Shown here: positions 23,850 to 36,222 of the stretch, in pieces
Layout of the letters: the number at the start of each line of letters is the position of its first letter
How positions within the stretch are numbered: the first letter of the stretch is position 1
Source: Xenopus tropicalis
Lineage: Eukaryota > Chordata > Amphibia > Anura > Pipidae
Reading direction: 5' to 3'
DNA: 64,000 nt
Assembly: GCF_000004195.4 (NCBI RefSeq)
Contig: NC_030679.2
Span: 145,764,243 to 145,828,242, forward strand
The notes under the pieces: generated by a model
Database searches by the model: none
What the model saw: the letters and a program-made list of their open reading frames with translations, nothing else
Told to the model about the DNA's origin: nothing
Position numbers and translations under genes: made by a program

Positions 23850-26800
23850 CTTAGCAAGTGAGGGAATACAGGGGTAGGGGGGATAGCTCTCAGTACAAGT
23901 GAGGGAATACAGGGGTGGAGGGGTAGCTCTCAGTACAAGTGAGGGAATACAGGGGTATGGGGGATAGCTCTCAGTACAAGTGAGGGAATACAGGGGTAGG
24001 GGGGATAGCTCTCAGTACAAGTGAGGAAATACAGGGGTAGGGGAGATAGCTCTCAGTACAAGTGAGGGAATACAGGGGGATGGGAGATAGCTCTCAGTAC
24101 AAGTGAGGGAATACAGGGGTAGGGGGGATAGCTCTCAGTACAAGTGAGGGAATACAGGGGGATGGGAGATAGCTCTCAGTACAAGTGAGGGAATACAGGG
24201 GTAGGGGGGATAGCTCTCAGTACAAGTGAGGGAATACAGGGATAGGGGAGATAGCTCTCAGTACAAGTGAGGGAATACAGGGGTAGGGGGGATAGCTCTC
24301 AGTACAAGTGAGGGAATACAGGGGTATGGGAGATAGCTCTCAGTACAAGTGAGGGAATACAGGGGTAGGGGGGATAGCTCTCAGTACAAGTGAGGGAATA
24401 CAGGGGTATGGGAGATAGCTCTCAGTACAAGTGAGGGAATACAGGGGTAGGGGGAATAGCTCTCAGTACAAGTGAGGGAATACAGGGGTAGGGGAGATAG
24501 CTCTCAGTACAAGTGAGGGAATACAGGGGTAGGGGGTATAGCTCTCAGTACAAGTGAGGGAATACAGCGGTAGGGGAGATAGCTCTCAGTACAAGTGAGG
24601 GAATACAGGGGTATGGGAGATAGCTCTCAGTACAAGTGAGGGAATACAGGGGTAGGGGAGATAGCTCTCAGTACAAGTGAGGGAATACAGGGGTAGGGGA
24701 GATAGCTCTCAGTACAAGTGAGGGAATACAGGGGTAGGGGGGATAGCTCTCAGTACAAGTGAGGGAATACAGGGGTAGGGGAGATAGCTCTCAGTACAAG
24801 TGAGGGAATACAGGGGTATGGGGAGATAGCTCTCAGTACAAGTGAGGGAATACAGGGGTAGGGGGGATAGCTCTCAGTACAAGTGAGGGAATACAGGGGT
24901 AGGGGAGATAGCTCTCAGTACAAGTGAGGGAATACAGGGGTAGGGGGGATAGCTCTCAGTACAAGTGAGGGAATACAGGGGTATGGGAGATAGCTCTCAG
25001 TACAAGTGAGGGAATACAGGGGTAGGGGGGATAGCTCTCAGTACAAGTGAGGGAATACAGGGGTATGGGAGATAGCTCTCAGTACAAGTGAGGGAATACA
25101 GGGGTAGGGGGGATAGCTCTCAGTACAAGTGAGGGAATACAGGGGTAGGGGAGATAGCTCTCAGTACAAGTGAGGGAATACAGGGGTAGGGGGTATAGCT
25201 CTCAGTACAAGTGAGGGAATACAGGGGTAGGGGAGATAGTTCTCAGTACAAGTGAGGGAATACAGGGGTAGGGGGGATAGCTCTCAGTACAAGTGAGGGA
25301 ATACAGGGGTAGGGGAGATAGCTCTCAGTACAAGTGAGGGAATACAGGGGTAGGGGAGATAGCTCTCAGTACAAGTGAGGGAATACAGGGGTAGGGGGGA
25401 TAGCTCTCAGTACAAGTGAGGGAATACAGGGGTAGGGGAGATAGCTCTCAGTACAAGTGAGGGAATACAGGGGTATGGGGAGATAGCTCTCAGTACAAGT
25501 GAGGGAATACAGGGGTAGGGGGGATAGCTCTCAGTACAAGTGAGGGAATACAGGGGTAGGGGAGATAGCTCTCAGTACAAGTGAGGGAATACAGGGGTAG
25601 GGGGGATAGCTCTCAGTACAAGTGAGGGAATACAGGGGTATGGGAGATAGCTCTCAGTACAAGTGAGGGAATACAGGGGTAGGGGGGATAGCTCTCAGTA
25701 CAAGTGAGGGAATACAGGGGTATGGGAGATAGCTCTCAGTACAAGTGAGGGAATACAGGGGTAGGGGGATAGCTCTCAGTACAAGTGAGGGAATACAGGG
25801 GTAGGGGAGATAGCTCTCAGTACAAGTGAGGGAATACAGGGGTAGGGGGTATAGCTCTCAGTACAAGTGAGGGAATACAGGGGTAGGGGAGATAGTTCTC
25901 AGTACAAGTGAGGGAATACAGGGGTATGGGAGATAGCTCTCAGTACAAGTGAGGGAATAAAGGGGTAGGGGAGATAGCTCTCAGTACAAGTGAGGGAATA
26001 CAGGGGTAGGGGAGATAGCTCTCAGTACAAGTGAGGGAATACAGGGGTAGGGGAGATAGCTCTCAGTACAAGTGAGGGAATACAGGGGTAGGGGGGATAG
26101 CTCTCAGTACAAGTGAGGGAATACAGGGGTAGGGGGGATAGCTCTCAGTACAAGTGAGGGAATACAGGGGTAGGGAGATAGCTCTCAGTACAAGTGAGGG
26201 AATACAGGGGTAGGGGAGATAGCTCTCAGTACAAGTGAGGGAATACAGGGGTATGGGGGATAGCTCTCAGTACAAGTGAGGGAATACAGGGGTAGGGGAG
26301 ATAGCTCTCAGTACAAGTGAGGGAATACAGGGGTATGGGAGATAGCTCTCAGTACAAGTGAGGGAATACAGGGGTAGGGGGGATAGCTCTCAGTACAAGT
26401 GAGGGAATACAGGGTTATGGGGGATAGCTCTCAGTACAAGTGAGGGAATACAGGGGTATGGGAGATAGCTCTCAGTACAAGTGAGGGAATACAGGGGTAG
26501 GGGGGATAGCTCTCAGTACAAGTGAGGGAATACAGGGGTAGGGGGAATAGCTCTCAGTACAAGTGAGGGAATACAGGGGTAGGGGAGATAGCTCTCAGTA
26601 CAAGTGAGGGAATACAGGAGTAGGGGAGATAGCTCTCAGTACAAGTGAGGGAATACAGGGGTATGGGAGATAGCGCTCAGTACAAGTGAGGGAATACAGG
26701 GGTAGGGGGGATAGCTCTCAGTACAAGTGAGGGAATACAGGGGTAGGGGGGATAGCTCTCAGTACAAGTGAGGGAATACAGGGGTAGGGGGGATAGCTCT

Positions 26801-29800
26801 CAGTACAAGTGAGGGAATACAGGGGTAGGGGGGATAGCTCTCAGTACAAGTGAGGGAATACAGGGGTAGGGGAGATAGCTCTCAGTACAAGTGAGGGAAT
26901 ACAGGGGTAGGGGAGATAGCTCTCAGTACAAGTGAGGGAATACAGGGGTAGGGGAGATAGCTCTCAGTACAAGTGAGGGAATACAGGGGTAGGGGGGATA
27001 GCTCTCAGTACAAGTGAGGGAATACAGGTGTAGGGGAGATAGCTCTCAGTACAAGTGAGGGAATACAGGGGTAGGGGAGATAGCTCTCAGTACAAGTGAG
27101 GGAATACAGGGGTAGGGGGGATAGCTCTCAGTACAAGTGAGGGAATACAGGGGTGGAGGGGTAGCTCTCAGTACAAGTGAGGGAATACAGGGGTATGGGG
27201 GATAGCTCTCAGTACAAGTGAGGGAATACAGGGGTAGGGGGGATAGCTCTCAGTACAAGTGAGGGAATACAGGGGTAGGGGGGATAGCTCTCAGTACAAG
27301 TGAGGAAATACAGGGGTAGGGGAGATAGCTCTCAGTACAAGTGAGGGAATACAGGGGGATGGGAGATAGCTCTCAGTACAAGTGAGGGAATACAGGGGTA
27401 GGGGGGATAGCTCTCAGTACAAGTGAGGGAATACAGGGGGATGGGAGATAGCTCTCAGTACAAGTGAGGGAATACAGGGGTAGGGGGGATAGCTCTCAGT
27501 ACAAGTGAGGGAATACAGGGGTAGGGGAGATAGCTCTCAGTACAAGTGAGGGAATACAGGGGTAGGGGGGATAGCTCTCAGTACAAGTGAGGGAATACAG
27601 GGGTATGGGAGATAGCTCTCAGTACAAGTGAGGGAATACAGGGGTAGGGGGGATAGCTCTCAGTACAAGTGAGGGAATACAGGGGTATGGGAGATAGCTC
27701 TCAGTACAAGTGAGGGAATACAGGGGTAGGGGGAATAGCTCTCAGTACAAGTGAGGGAATACAGGGGTAGGGGAGATAGCTCTCAGTACAAGTGAGGGAA
27801 TACAGGGGTAGGGGGTATAGCTCTCAGTACAAGTGAGGGAATACAGGGGTAGGGGAGATAGCTCTCAGTACAAGTGAGGGAATACAGGGGTATGGGAGAT
27901 AGCTCTCAGTACAAGTGAGGGAATACAGGGGTAGGGGAGATAGCTCTCAGTACAAGTGAGGGAATACAGGGGTAGGGGAGATAGCTCTCAGTACAAGTGA
28001 GGGAATACAGGGGTAGGGGGGATAGCTCTCAGTACAAGTGAGGGAATACAGGGGTAGGGGAGATAGCTCTCAGTACAAGTGAGGGAATACAGGGGTATGG
28101 GGAGATAGCTCTCAGTACAAGTGAGGGAATACAGGGGTAGGGGGGATAGCTCTCAGTACAAGTGAGGGAATACAGGGGTAGGGGGGATAGCTCTCAGTAC
28201 AAGTGAGGGAATACAGGGGTAGGGGAGATAGCTCTCAGTACAAGTGAGGGAATACAGGGGTAGGGGGGATAGCTCTCAGTACAAGTGAGGGAATACAGGG
28301 GTAGGGGGGATAGCTCTCAGTACAAGTGAGGGAATACAGGGGTAGGGGGGATAGCTCTCAGTACAAGTGAGGGAATACAGGGGTATGGGAGATAGCTCTC
28401 AGTACAAGTGAGGGAATACAGGGGTATGGGAGATAGCTCTCAGTACAAGTGAGGGAATACAGGGGTATGGGAGATAGCTCTCAGTACAAGTGAGGGAATA
28501 CAGGGGTAGGGGGGATAGCTCTCAGTACAAGTGAGGGAATACAGGGGTAGGGGAGATAGCTCTCAGTACAAGTGAGGGAATACAGGGGTAGGGGGTATAG
28601 CTCTCAGTACAAGTGAGGGAATACAGGGGTAGGGGAGATAGTTCTCAGTACAAGTGAGGGAATACAGGGGTATGGGAGATAGCTCTCAGTACAAGTGAGG
28701 GAATAAAGGGGTAGGGGAGATAGCTCTCAGTACAAGTGAGGGAATACAGGGGTAGGGGAGATAGCTCTCAGTACAAGTGAGGGAATACAGGGGTAGGGGA
28801 GATAGCTCTCAGTACAAGTGAGGGAATACAGGGGTAGGGGGGGATAGCTCTCAGTACAAGTGAGGGAATACAGGGGTAGGGGGGATAGCTCTCAGTACAA
28901 GTGAGGGAATACAGGGGTAGGGAGATAGCTCTCAGTACAAGTGAGGGAATACAGGGGTAGGGGAGATAGCTCTCAGTACAAGTGAGGGAATACAGGGGTA
29001 TGGGGGATAGCTCTCAGTACAAGTGAGGGAATACAGGGGTAGGGGAGATAGCTCTCAGTACAAGTGAGGGAATACAGGGGTATGGGAGATAGCTCTCAGT
29101 ACAAGTGAGGGAATACAGGGGTAGGGGGGATAGCTCTCAGTACAAGTGAGGGAATACAGGGTTATGGGGGATAGCTCTCAGTACAAGTGAGGGAATACAG
29201 GGGTATGGGAGATAGCTCTCAGTACAAGTGAGGGAATACAGGGGTAGGGGAGATAGCGCTCAGTACAAGTGAGGGAATACAGGGGTAGGGGGGATAGCTC
29301 TCAGTACAAGTGAGGGAATACAGGGGTAGGGGGGATAGCTCTCAGTACAAGTGAGGGAATACAGGGGTAGGGGGGATAGCTCTCAGTACAAGTGAGGGAA
29401 TACAGGGGTAGGGGGGATAGCTCTCAGTACAAGTGAGGGAATACAGGGGTAGGGGGATAGCTCTCAGTACAAGTGAGGGAATACAGGGGTATGGGGGATA
29501 GCTCTCAGTACAAGTGAGGGAATACAGGGGTAGGGGGGATAGCTCTCAGTACAAGTGAGGGAATACAGGGGTAGGGGAGATAGCTCTCAGTACAAGTGAG
29601 GGAATACAGGGGTAGGGGAGATAGCTCTCAGTACAAGTGAGGGAATACAGGGGTAGGGGAGATAGCTCTCAGTACAAGTGAGGGAATACAGGGGTAGGGG
29701 GATAGCTCTCAGTACAAGTGAGGGAATACAGGTGTAGGGGAGATAGCTCTCAGTACAAGTGAGGGAATACAGGGGTAGGGGAGATAGCTCTCAGTACAAG

Positions 29801-30088
29801 TGAGGGAATACAGGGGTAGGGGAGATAGCTCTCAGTACAAGTGAGGGAATACAGGGGTAGGGGGGATAGCTCTCAGTACAAGTGAGGGAATACAGGGGTA
29901 TGGGAGATAGCTCTCAGTACAAGTGAGGGAATACAGGGGTAGGGAGATAGCTCTCAGTACAAGTGAGGGAATACAGGGGTAGGGGGGATAGCTCTCAGTA
30001 CAAGTGAGGGAATACAGGGGTATGGGGGATAGCTCTCAGTACAAGTGAGGGAATACAGGGGTAGGGGGGATAGCTCTTAGTACAAATT
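23850..30088 (+). repeat. 41-bp minisatellite, about 150 copies, inside the LINE 3' UTR
   Basis: Unit: GTGAGGGAATACAGGGGTAG plus GGGGATAGCTCTCAGTACAA. It runs without interruption for about 6.2 kb. The first unit overlaps the last ORF2 codons (reading SEGIQG-stop), and the last unit joins the LINE tail. Shared rare variants show long block duplications within the array (offsets near 656, 2746 and 3238 bp). Confidence 0.96.
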
Positions 30089-30297
30089 GCCCCAGGGACT
30101 GGTCCGATTGCCATCTTGGAGTCAGGAAGGAATTTTTTCCCCTCTGTGGCAAATTAGAGAGGCTTCAGATGGGGTTTTTTGCCTTCCTCTGGATCAACTA
30201 GTAGTTAGGCAGGTTATATATAGGCATTATGGTTGAACTTGATGGACGTATGTCTTTTTTCAACCCAACTTACTATGTTACTATGTTACTATGTATT
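30089..30297 (+). mobile_element. CR1-like LINE 3' terminus
   Basis: Tail with CCAGGGACTGGTCCGATTGC, GGAGTCAGGAAGGAATTTTT and GGTTGAACTTGATGGACG, ending in tandem ATGTTACT units. The same tail in reverse occurs at 57782-57850 and, diverged, near 63000-63545. It completes the element that starts at 22190. Confidence 0.88.
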
Positions 30298-30700
30298 GCG
30301 ACTTTTCTCACACAGAATTTTTTAGGTCAGACTTTTAAGTAGATGTCAGACATTTATGGAAAAGAGTTTATTTGAATGAAGTGTTTATTGTGTTGGGTTG
30401 AAGAACCCCAACAGACTGTTCTTCAACTTTGGCTTCTTCTTCCAATTCTTCTTCTTCCGATTCTTCTTCTTATTCTTAGCGCTCCCCATTTTCAAATGTT
30501 ACTCCTCCTACAGTTTTAGGGGTACAACACCCAAAATCCCCACACTTCTTCACCCTATAGCGGAGCAGGTTGCTTGTGCTTTTCTAAGTGATCCCGCCCC
30601 CCTGTCTTTTTGTGGCGCCGCTCCGAACCCCCCAATTTTCCCATTGACTTTGACAGGGAAGATTTTCAAACTGCTCCTGCAGCTTTGAAGCTACACCCCC
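30298..30700 (+). other. Flank of the GC-box/CCAAT array
   Basis: AT-rich, then TTC-rich sequence (TTCTTCTTCC runs near 30430-30480). The CCAACAGACTGTTCTTCAAC region looks like the lead-in of the following tandem family. No gene seen. Confidence 0.35.
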
Positions 30701-33005
30701 CAAACTTGAATAACATAATCATGGGGTCACCCCGAATGAAACAGCGACATTTGTTGGATGGCCCAAAGTGGGAGGGGCCAACAACAGCCAACCAAATTTC
30801 ACCCATTGACTTGGGGATGGGTAAATCGAATGGGGAAATTGAACCTGCTGCCAATCTTACAGCTTTGAGGCTACACTTTCCAAACTTGAATCACATGGGC
30901 TCAGCCTGAATGAAAAAATGATGATTACTGGATGCCCAAAAGTGGGCGGAGCTGTGAACAGCCAATCAGATTTTACCTATTGATTTGGCGGAAATTCAAC
31001 CTGCTGCCATTCTCACAGTATTAACACCGGGGTCCCCAAACTTTTTACAGTTGGTCACTAGGGGACTGCAGTTTTAGTTTTGAAAAGTGGGCGGAGCCAC
31101 CAACAGCCAATCAAATTTCACCTATTGATTTTTATTGTTTTGATGCAAGAGTTTCCAAACCTTGCACAGTCAGTCACTGGGTGACTACATGGGAGGGGCC
31201 AACAACAGCCAATCAAATTTTACCCATTGACTTTTATGGGGACTTAAACTGCTGCCGCATTTACAGCTTTGAGGCTACACTCCCCAAACTTGAATCACAC
31301 AGTCATGGGCTCAGCCTGAATGAAAATAGGATGATTGTTGGATGCCCAAAAGTGGGTGGAACTGTGAACAGCCAATCAGATTTCACCTATTGACTTGGCG
31401 GAAATCCAACCTGCTGCCAGTCTCACAGTAATAACGCTGGGGCCCCAAACTTTGCAGAGTTAGGCACCAGGTAACTGTGGTTCAAGGTTAGAAAAAGTGG
31501 GCGGAGCCACGAACAGCCGATCAGATTTTACCTATTGACTTTCAATGGGGAAATCCAACCTGCTGCCAGTCTCACAGTAATAACACCAGGGTCCCCAAAC
31601 TTTTCACAGTTGGTCACTAGGGGACTGCAGTTTTAGTTTTGAAAAAGTGGGTGGAGCCACCAACAGCCAATCATATTTCACTTATTGAATTTTATTGGTT
31701 TGATGCCAGGGTTCCTAAACTTTGCAGTCACTGGGTGACTTCGTACTCAAGGTTGGAAAAAGTGGGCGGGGCTGCTAAAAGCCAATCACATTTCTTTCAT
31801 TGTTTTCAGTGGGGAAATTTTAGCTGCTACCATTCTCACATATTTAATGTCAGGGTCCCCAAACTTTGCACAGTTTGTCACTGGGTGACTATGTTCCAAG
31901 TTTAGAAGACCAACAACAGCCAATCAGATCTCACCTATAGACTTCATAAGTTTAAATTTAAACTGCTGCCATTCTTTAACTATTAATACTAAGGTCCCCA
32001 AACTTTGCAGAGCTAGTCACCAGGTAACTGCGGTTCAACGTTAGAAAAAGTGGGTGGAGCCACCAACAGCCAATCAGATTTTAACTATTGATTTTCAATG
32101 GGGAAATTCAACCTGCTGCCATTCTCACAGTATTAACACCAGGATCACTAGGGGACTGTTTTAAAGAGTGGGAGGAGCCACCAACAGCCAATCAGACTTC
32201 ACCTATTGAATTTTTTTAGTTTAATTTAAAATGCTGCCTTTCTCACACTATTTCTGTCAGGATTAGCAAACTTTGCACAGTCAGTCACTGGCTGACTGCA
32301 TATTCAGGGTTAGAACAAGTGGGTGGAGCCACCAACAGTCAATCCATTTCCACCCATTAAATTTCATTGGTTTATATTTAAACTGATGCCATTATTTAAA
32401 TATTAATTCCAGGGTTGTTAAAGTTTCCAGAGTTAGTCACTGGGTATTTGCCATTCAAAGTTAGAAAAAGTGGGCGGAGTCACCAACAGCCAATCACATT
32501 TCACCTATTTACTTTCAATGGTGAAGTGTAAAATGCTGTCAGTTCCACAATTTTTATGCCTGAGTCCCCAATCTTTGCAAAGTTGGTCACTGGGGGACTG
32601 CAGCTCAAAAATAGCAAAGAAGAAAGTGGGTTGGGCCACTAACAGCCAATCAGATTTCATCCATTGAATTTCATTGGTTTAAATTTAAAATGCTGCCATT
32701 CTCACACTATTTATGCCAGGGTGCCCACTGTTTGTCACTAGGTGACTTCGACTCAAGGTTAGAAAAAGTGGGCACACCCACCAACCACCAATCACAATTT
32801 ACCTATTGACTTTTATTGGTTTAAATTTAAACTGCTGAAATTCTTTAACTATTAATCCCAGGGTCCCTAAACTTAGTTAGTCACTGGGTAACTGCAGTTC
32901 CAGGTTAGAAAAAGTGGGCGGAGCCACAAGCCACCAATCAGATGTCATTTGTTGGCTTTCAGTGGGGAAATTGAAATTGCTGCCATTCAGACACTATTAA
33001 AACCA
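30700..33005 (+). repeat. About 150-bp diverged tandem array with GC-box and CCAAT motifs
   Basis: About 16 imperfect units. Most contain AGTGGGCGGAGCC followed about ten bases later by CAACAGCCAATCAGAT, then AATGGGGAAATTCAACCTGC and GTCCCCAAACTTTGCACAG. Units differ more from each other than in the other arrays, so this one is older. Confidence 0.88.
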
Positions 33006-33007
33006 GG

Positions 33008-36000
33008 TCTAGAACAACTGGACTTTTCTGAGTTTTTCTTGAAAACGTTTCACTACTCATCCGAGGGGCTTCTTCAGTTCAAATGACTGGTAGGGAATTC
33101 CCCGGTATTTAAACCCTTGAGGGTAGTACAGTCACAGACATCCAATCACAATGGTTCCATTGAACTTACTGAGTTAGCTGTTGGCTGAAAGTGACAGGTG
33201 TAAGAAGGTATGATCCAATCACAATGGTACCATGATTCTCATTGATGCAGGTGTTAATCCTTCAAAGTACATGCCTGGAAGTGTGAACTGTTGTGAAACT
33301 GCTGGGGTAAGGATGTCAAAGCGGCATTGTATGTTGGTGACAAGCGGTGTCGCAGGTCCCCTTCTCTGATGGTTTTTCCAGGCTGGCATAAATGGCCTCT
33401 TTCACACCTCTTTCAAACCATCTGTCCTCTCGGTCCAAAATATGCACGTTACTGTCCTCAAAAGAGTGACGTTTTTCTTTGAGGTGTAGATAGACTGCTG
33501 AGTCTTGTCCTGAGGAGTTTGCCCTCCTATGTTGGGCCATTCTCTTACAGAGAGGTTGTTTTGTCTCCCCAATGTATAAGTCAGAGCACTCTTCACTACA
33601 CTGGACAGCATAGACCACATTACTTTCCGTGTGCTTGGGTGTTGGGTCTTTAGGGTGCACCAGCTTTTGTCTCAGAGTGTTGCTGGGTTTGAAAAACACA
33701 GGAAAGCGATGTTTTGAAAATTCTTCTCAAACATCTTTTCTGATGTTCTAGCAACATATGGGATGACTATGTTGCTTTGCCTGCTGTGTTCCTCCCTTCT
33801 GTTTGTTGGGCTGGTCTTTCTGCTGGTCTTTGATTTGGTTTTGATAAAGGCCCAGTCTGGGTACCCACAAGTTTTCAGAGCTCCTTTTAGATGTTTATAT
33901 TCCTTCTCCTTAGCCTCTGCATTGGATGCCACAGTTTCAGCCCGATGATGTATAGTCCTAATGACACCCAGTTTATGTTCCAGAGGGTGGCGGGACTCAA
34001 ACAGCAAGTACTGGTCTGTGTGGGTGGGTTTCCTGTATACTTCAATATCCAACCCCCCCTTTGATAACTATAGCACAGTCCAAAAAAGCCAGTTTTCCGT
34101 CTTTCACATCTTCCCTTGTGAACGCGATGTTTCTGTCCACCGAGTTTATGTGTTCGGTGAAGGCTGGAACCTCGCGTGCTTTAATTTTGACCCAGGTGTC
34201 ATCCCCATATCTGAACCAATGACTTGGTGTTGTTCCCTTGATGGTGTCCAGGGCTTTATTTTCCACTTCTTCCATGTAAAGGTTCGCTACAATTGGAGAC
34301 ACAGGCAAACCCATGGCACAGCCATGTTTTTGTCTATAGAAAACTTCCTTGTGCTTGAAGTAAGTGGTATTGAGACATAGGTCCAGTCAGGAACAAACTT
34401 GTTCTGGGGTCAGCTTTGTTCTGCTGCTGAGGGTGGTGTCTTGTTCAGCCGTTTCCTCACAGTTTCAATTGCCTCGGTAGTGGGTATGCATGTGAACAGA
34501 GATGTTACGTCATAGGACATCATTGTATCATCAATCTCCAGCTTTAACTCCTGCACTTTTTTGGCAATGTCCATGGAGTTCTGAATGTGGTGTACTGTGT
34601 TTCCAGCTAAGATGTTGGCCACATATTTAGCAATGTTATAAGCTCCAGAGTTAATGCTGCTGACAAATGGCTTCAAAGGGGCTCCTTCTTTGTGTATTTT
34701 TGGGAGTCCATATAGGCATGGAGTGGCTTCACCTGGGTGAAGCTGGACTGATGACCTTTTCCTTCTAAAGGTGTTGCAAGCAGTCTATAACCTTCTTCTT
34801 GTAGCTGCTTGTTGGATCTCTCTTAAGTTGTTCATATGTGTCTGAATCATTGAGCAGTGTGGACACTGTACACCTCCGCTGGCAGGATAGTGATACTTGA
34901 GTCCTTGCCAAGTGATGTCAGAGCCCTCCTCTCTAGGTTGGAAGGGGGAGCTTTAGCATTAGCTAGGGCTGCTGATACTTTCAACAGGATGTTTTCCGCC
35001 TCATCCACTGGTATCTTATTGTTGTGGATGGATGATTCTGTGTCTGTGATGAAGTCAACCACTGGGACATCCCATGGGGCCACCGCAACATTCAGTCCCT
35101 TGGCTAAGACATCCTTCTCTGGTTCTGAGATAAATTCTTTACCCACAGATCCTTAATGTTCTGGCATGTCTTGTTCTCATCCTCCTTCCTCCCTGTTGAT
35201 TTGTAGGGATGTAGCGAAACTCAAAAAAAAAGTTCCGCCGAAAATTGCGAATATTCGCGAACTTTGCGAACCCCATAGACTTCAATGGGAAGGCGAACTT
35301 TAAAACCTAGAAAACCCATTTCTGCCCAGAAAAGTGATTTTAAAGTTGTTTAAAGGGTGCCACGACCTGGACAGTGGCATGCAGGAGGGGGATCAAGGGC
35401 AAAAACCTCTGAAAAATTGACAAATGCCGTTTTTCGAAATTATCGGTAATTTTGCGACTTTTTCGTATTTTCCGGCGCTTTCGTAAAGTTATCGCAAGTT
35501 TTGCGACTTTTTCGGAGCTTTCGTACCGTTATCGTAAGTTTTGCGACTTTTTCGGATCTTTCGTAACGTTATCGTAAGTTTTGCGACTTTTTCGGAGCAT
35601 TCGTACCGTTATTGTAAGTTTTGCGACTTTTTCGGAGCATTCGTACCGTTATCGTAAGTTTTGCGACTTTTCGGAGCTTTCGTAACGTTATCGTAAGTTT
35701 TGCGACTTTTTCGGAGCTTTCGTAACGTTATCGTAAGTTTTGCGACTTTTTCGGAGCATTCGTACCGTTATCGTAAGTTTTGCGACTTTTTCGGAGCATT
35801 CGTACCGTTATCGTAAGTTTTGCAATTTTTTCGGTGCCGGCGAACCCAAATTGCGAACATCACGAAAAGTTCGCGAATTTGCGGACTTGCGAACACCCGA
35901 TGTTCGCGCGAATTAGTTCGCCGGCGAACAGTTCGCTACATCTCTATTGATTTGTCTGTTCGCTGGGTGTTGTTGGTATGTGACAATAAACTGGTCAATT

Positions 36001-36145
36001 TGTTTATTTGCCTCTCCTTGCCCTTGGCATGTTGTGCAAGTTGGGCCCACTCTGTGAATTCAACCACTCTTTGCAAAGTCGGCACCGGTAGTTGTGCTGT
36101 CAGTCTCTGTTTCACATTATCAAATTTATGAACCAGGACCTCAAT
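33008..36145 (-). pseudogene. Penelope-like retroelement, decayed
   Basis: Read on the - strand. The N-terminal region (36145 to about 34850) includes KGLNVAVAPWDVPVVD and SSITILPAEV. Next come reverse transcriptase parts, with MGLPVSPIVANLYMEEVE and a catalytic YGDDT near 34200-34314, then VYRKPTHTDQYL. The C-terminal part near 33400-33640 (YAVQCSEECSDLYIGETK, KRMAQHRR) is a GIY-YIG nuclease of the Penelope kind. The 3' end has the typical GAAACGTTTTCAAGAAAAAC string. The pieces lie in several frames with stops between them, so the gene is broken. An hAT MITE at 35204-35946 splits the N-terminal part. This is a mobile-element relic, not a host gene. Confidence 0.88.
35204..35946. mobile_element. 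hAT-like MITE nested in the Penelope relic
   Basis: Ends TAGGGATGTAGCGAA and GTTCGCTACATCTCTA, flanked by a perfect 8-bp duplication TTGATTTG. It contains about nine 40-42 bp repeats (TTATCGTAAGTTTTGCGACT) at about 35450-35830. The Penelope frame resumes on the far side. Confidence 0.92.
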
Positions 36146-36222
36146 TTAGAAGATTTAATTCTACTAGATACTGCATATCATGACCTGGATGAATGAGGAT
36201 CCTCATAGACATTATTTATGGT

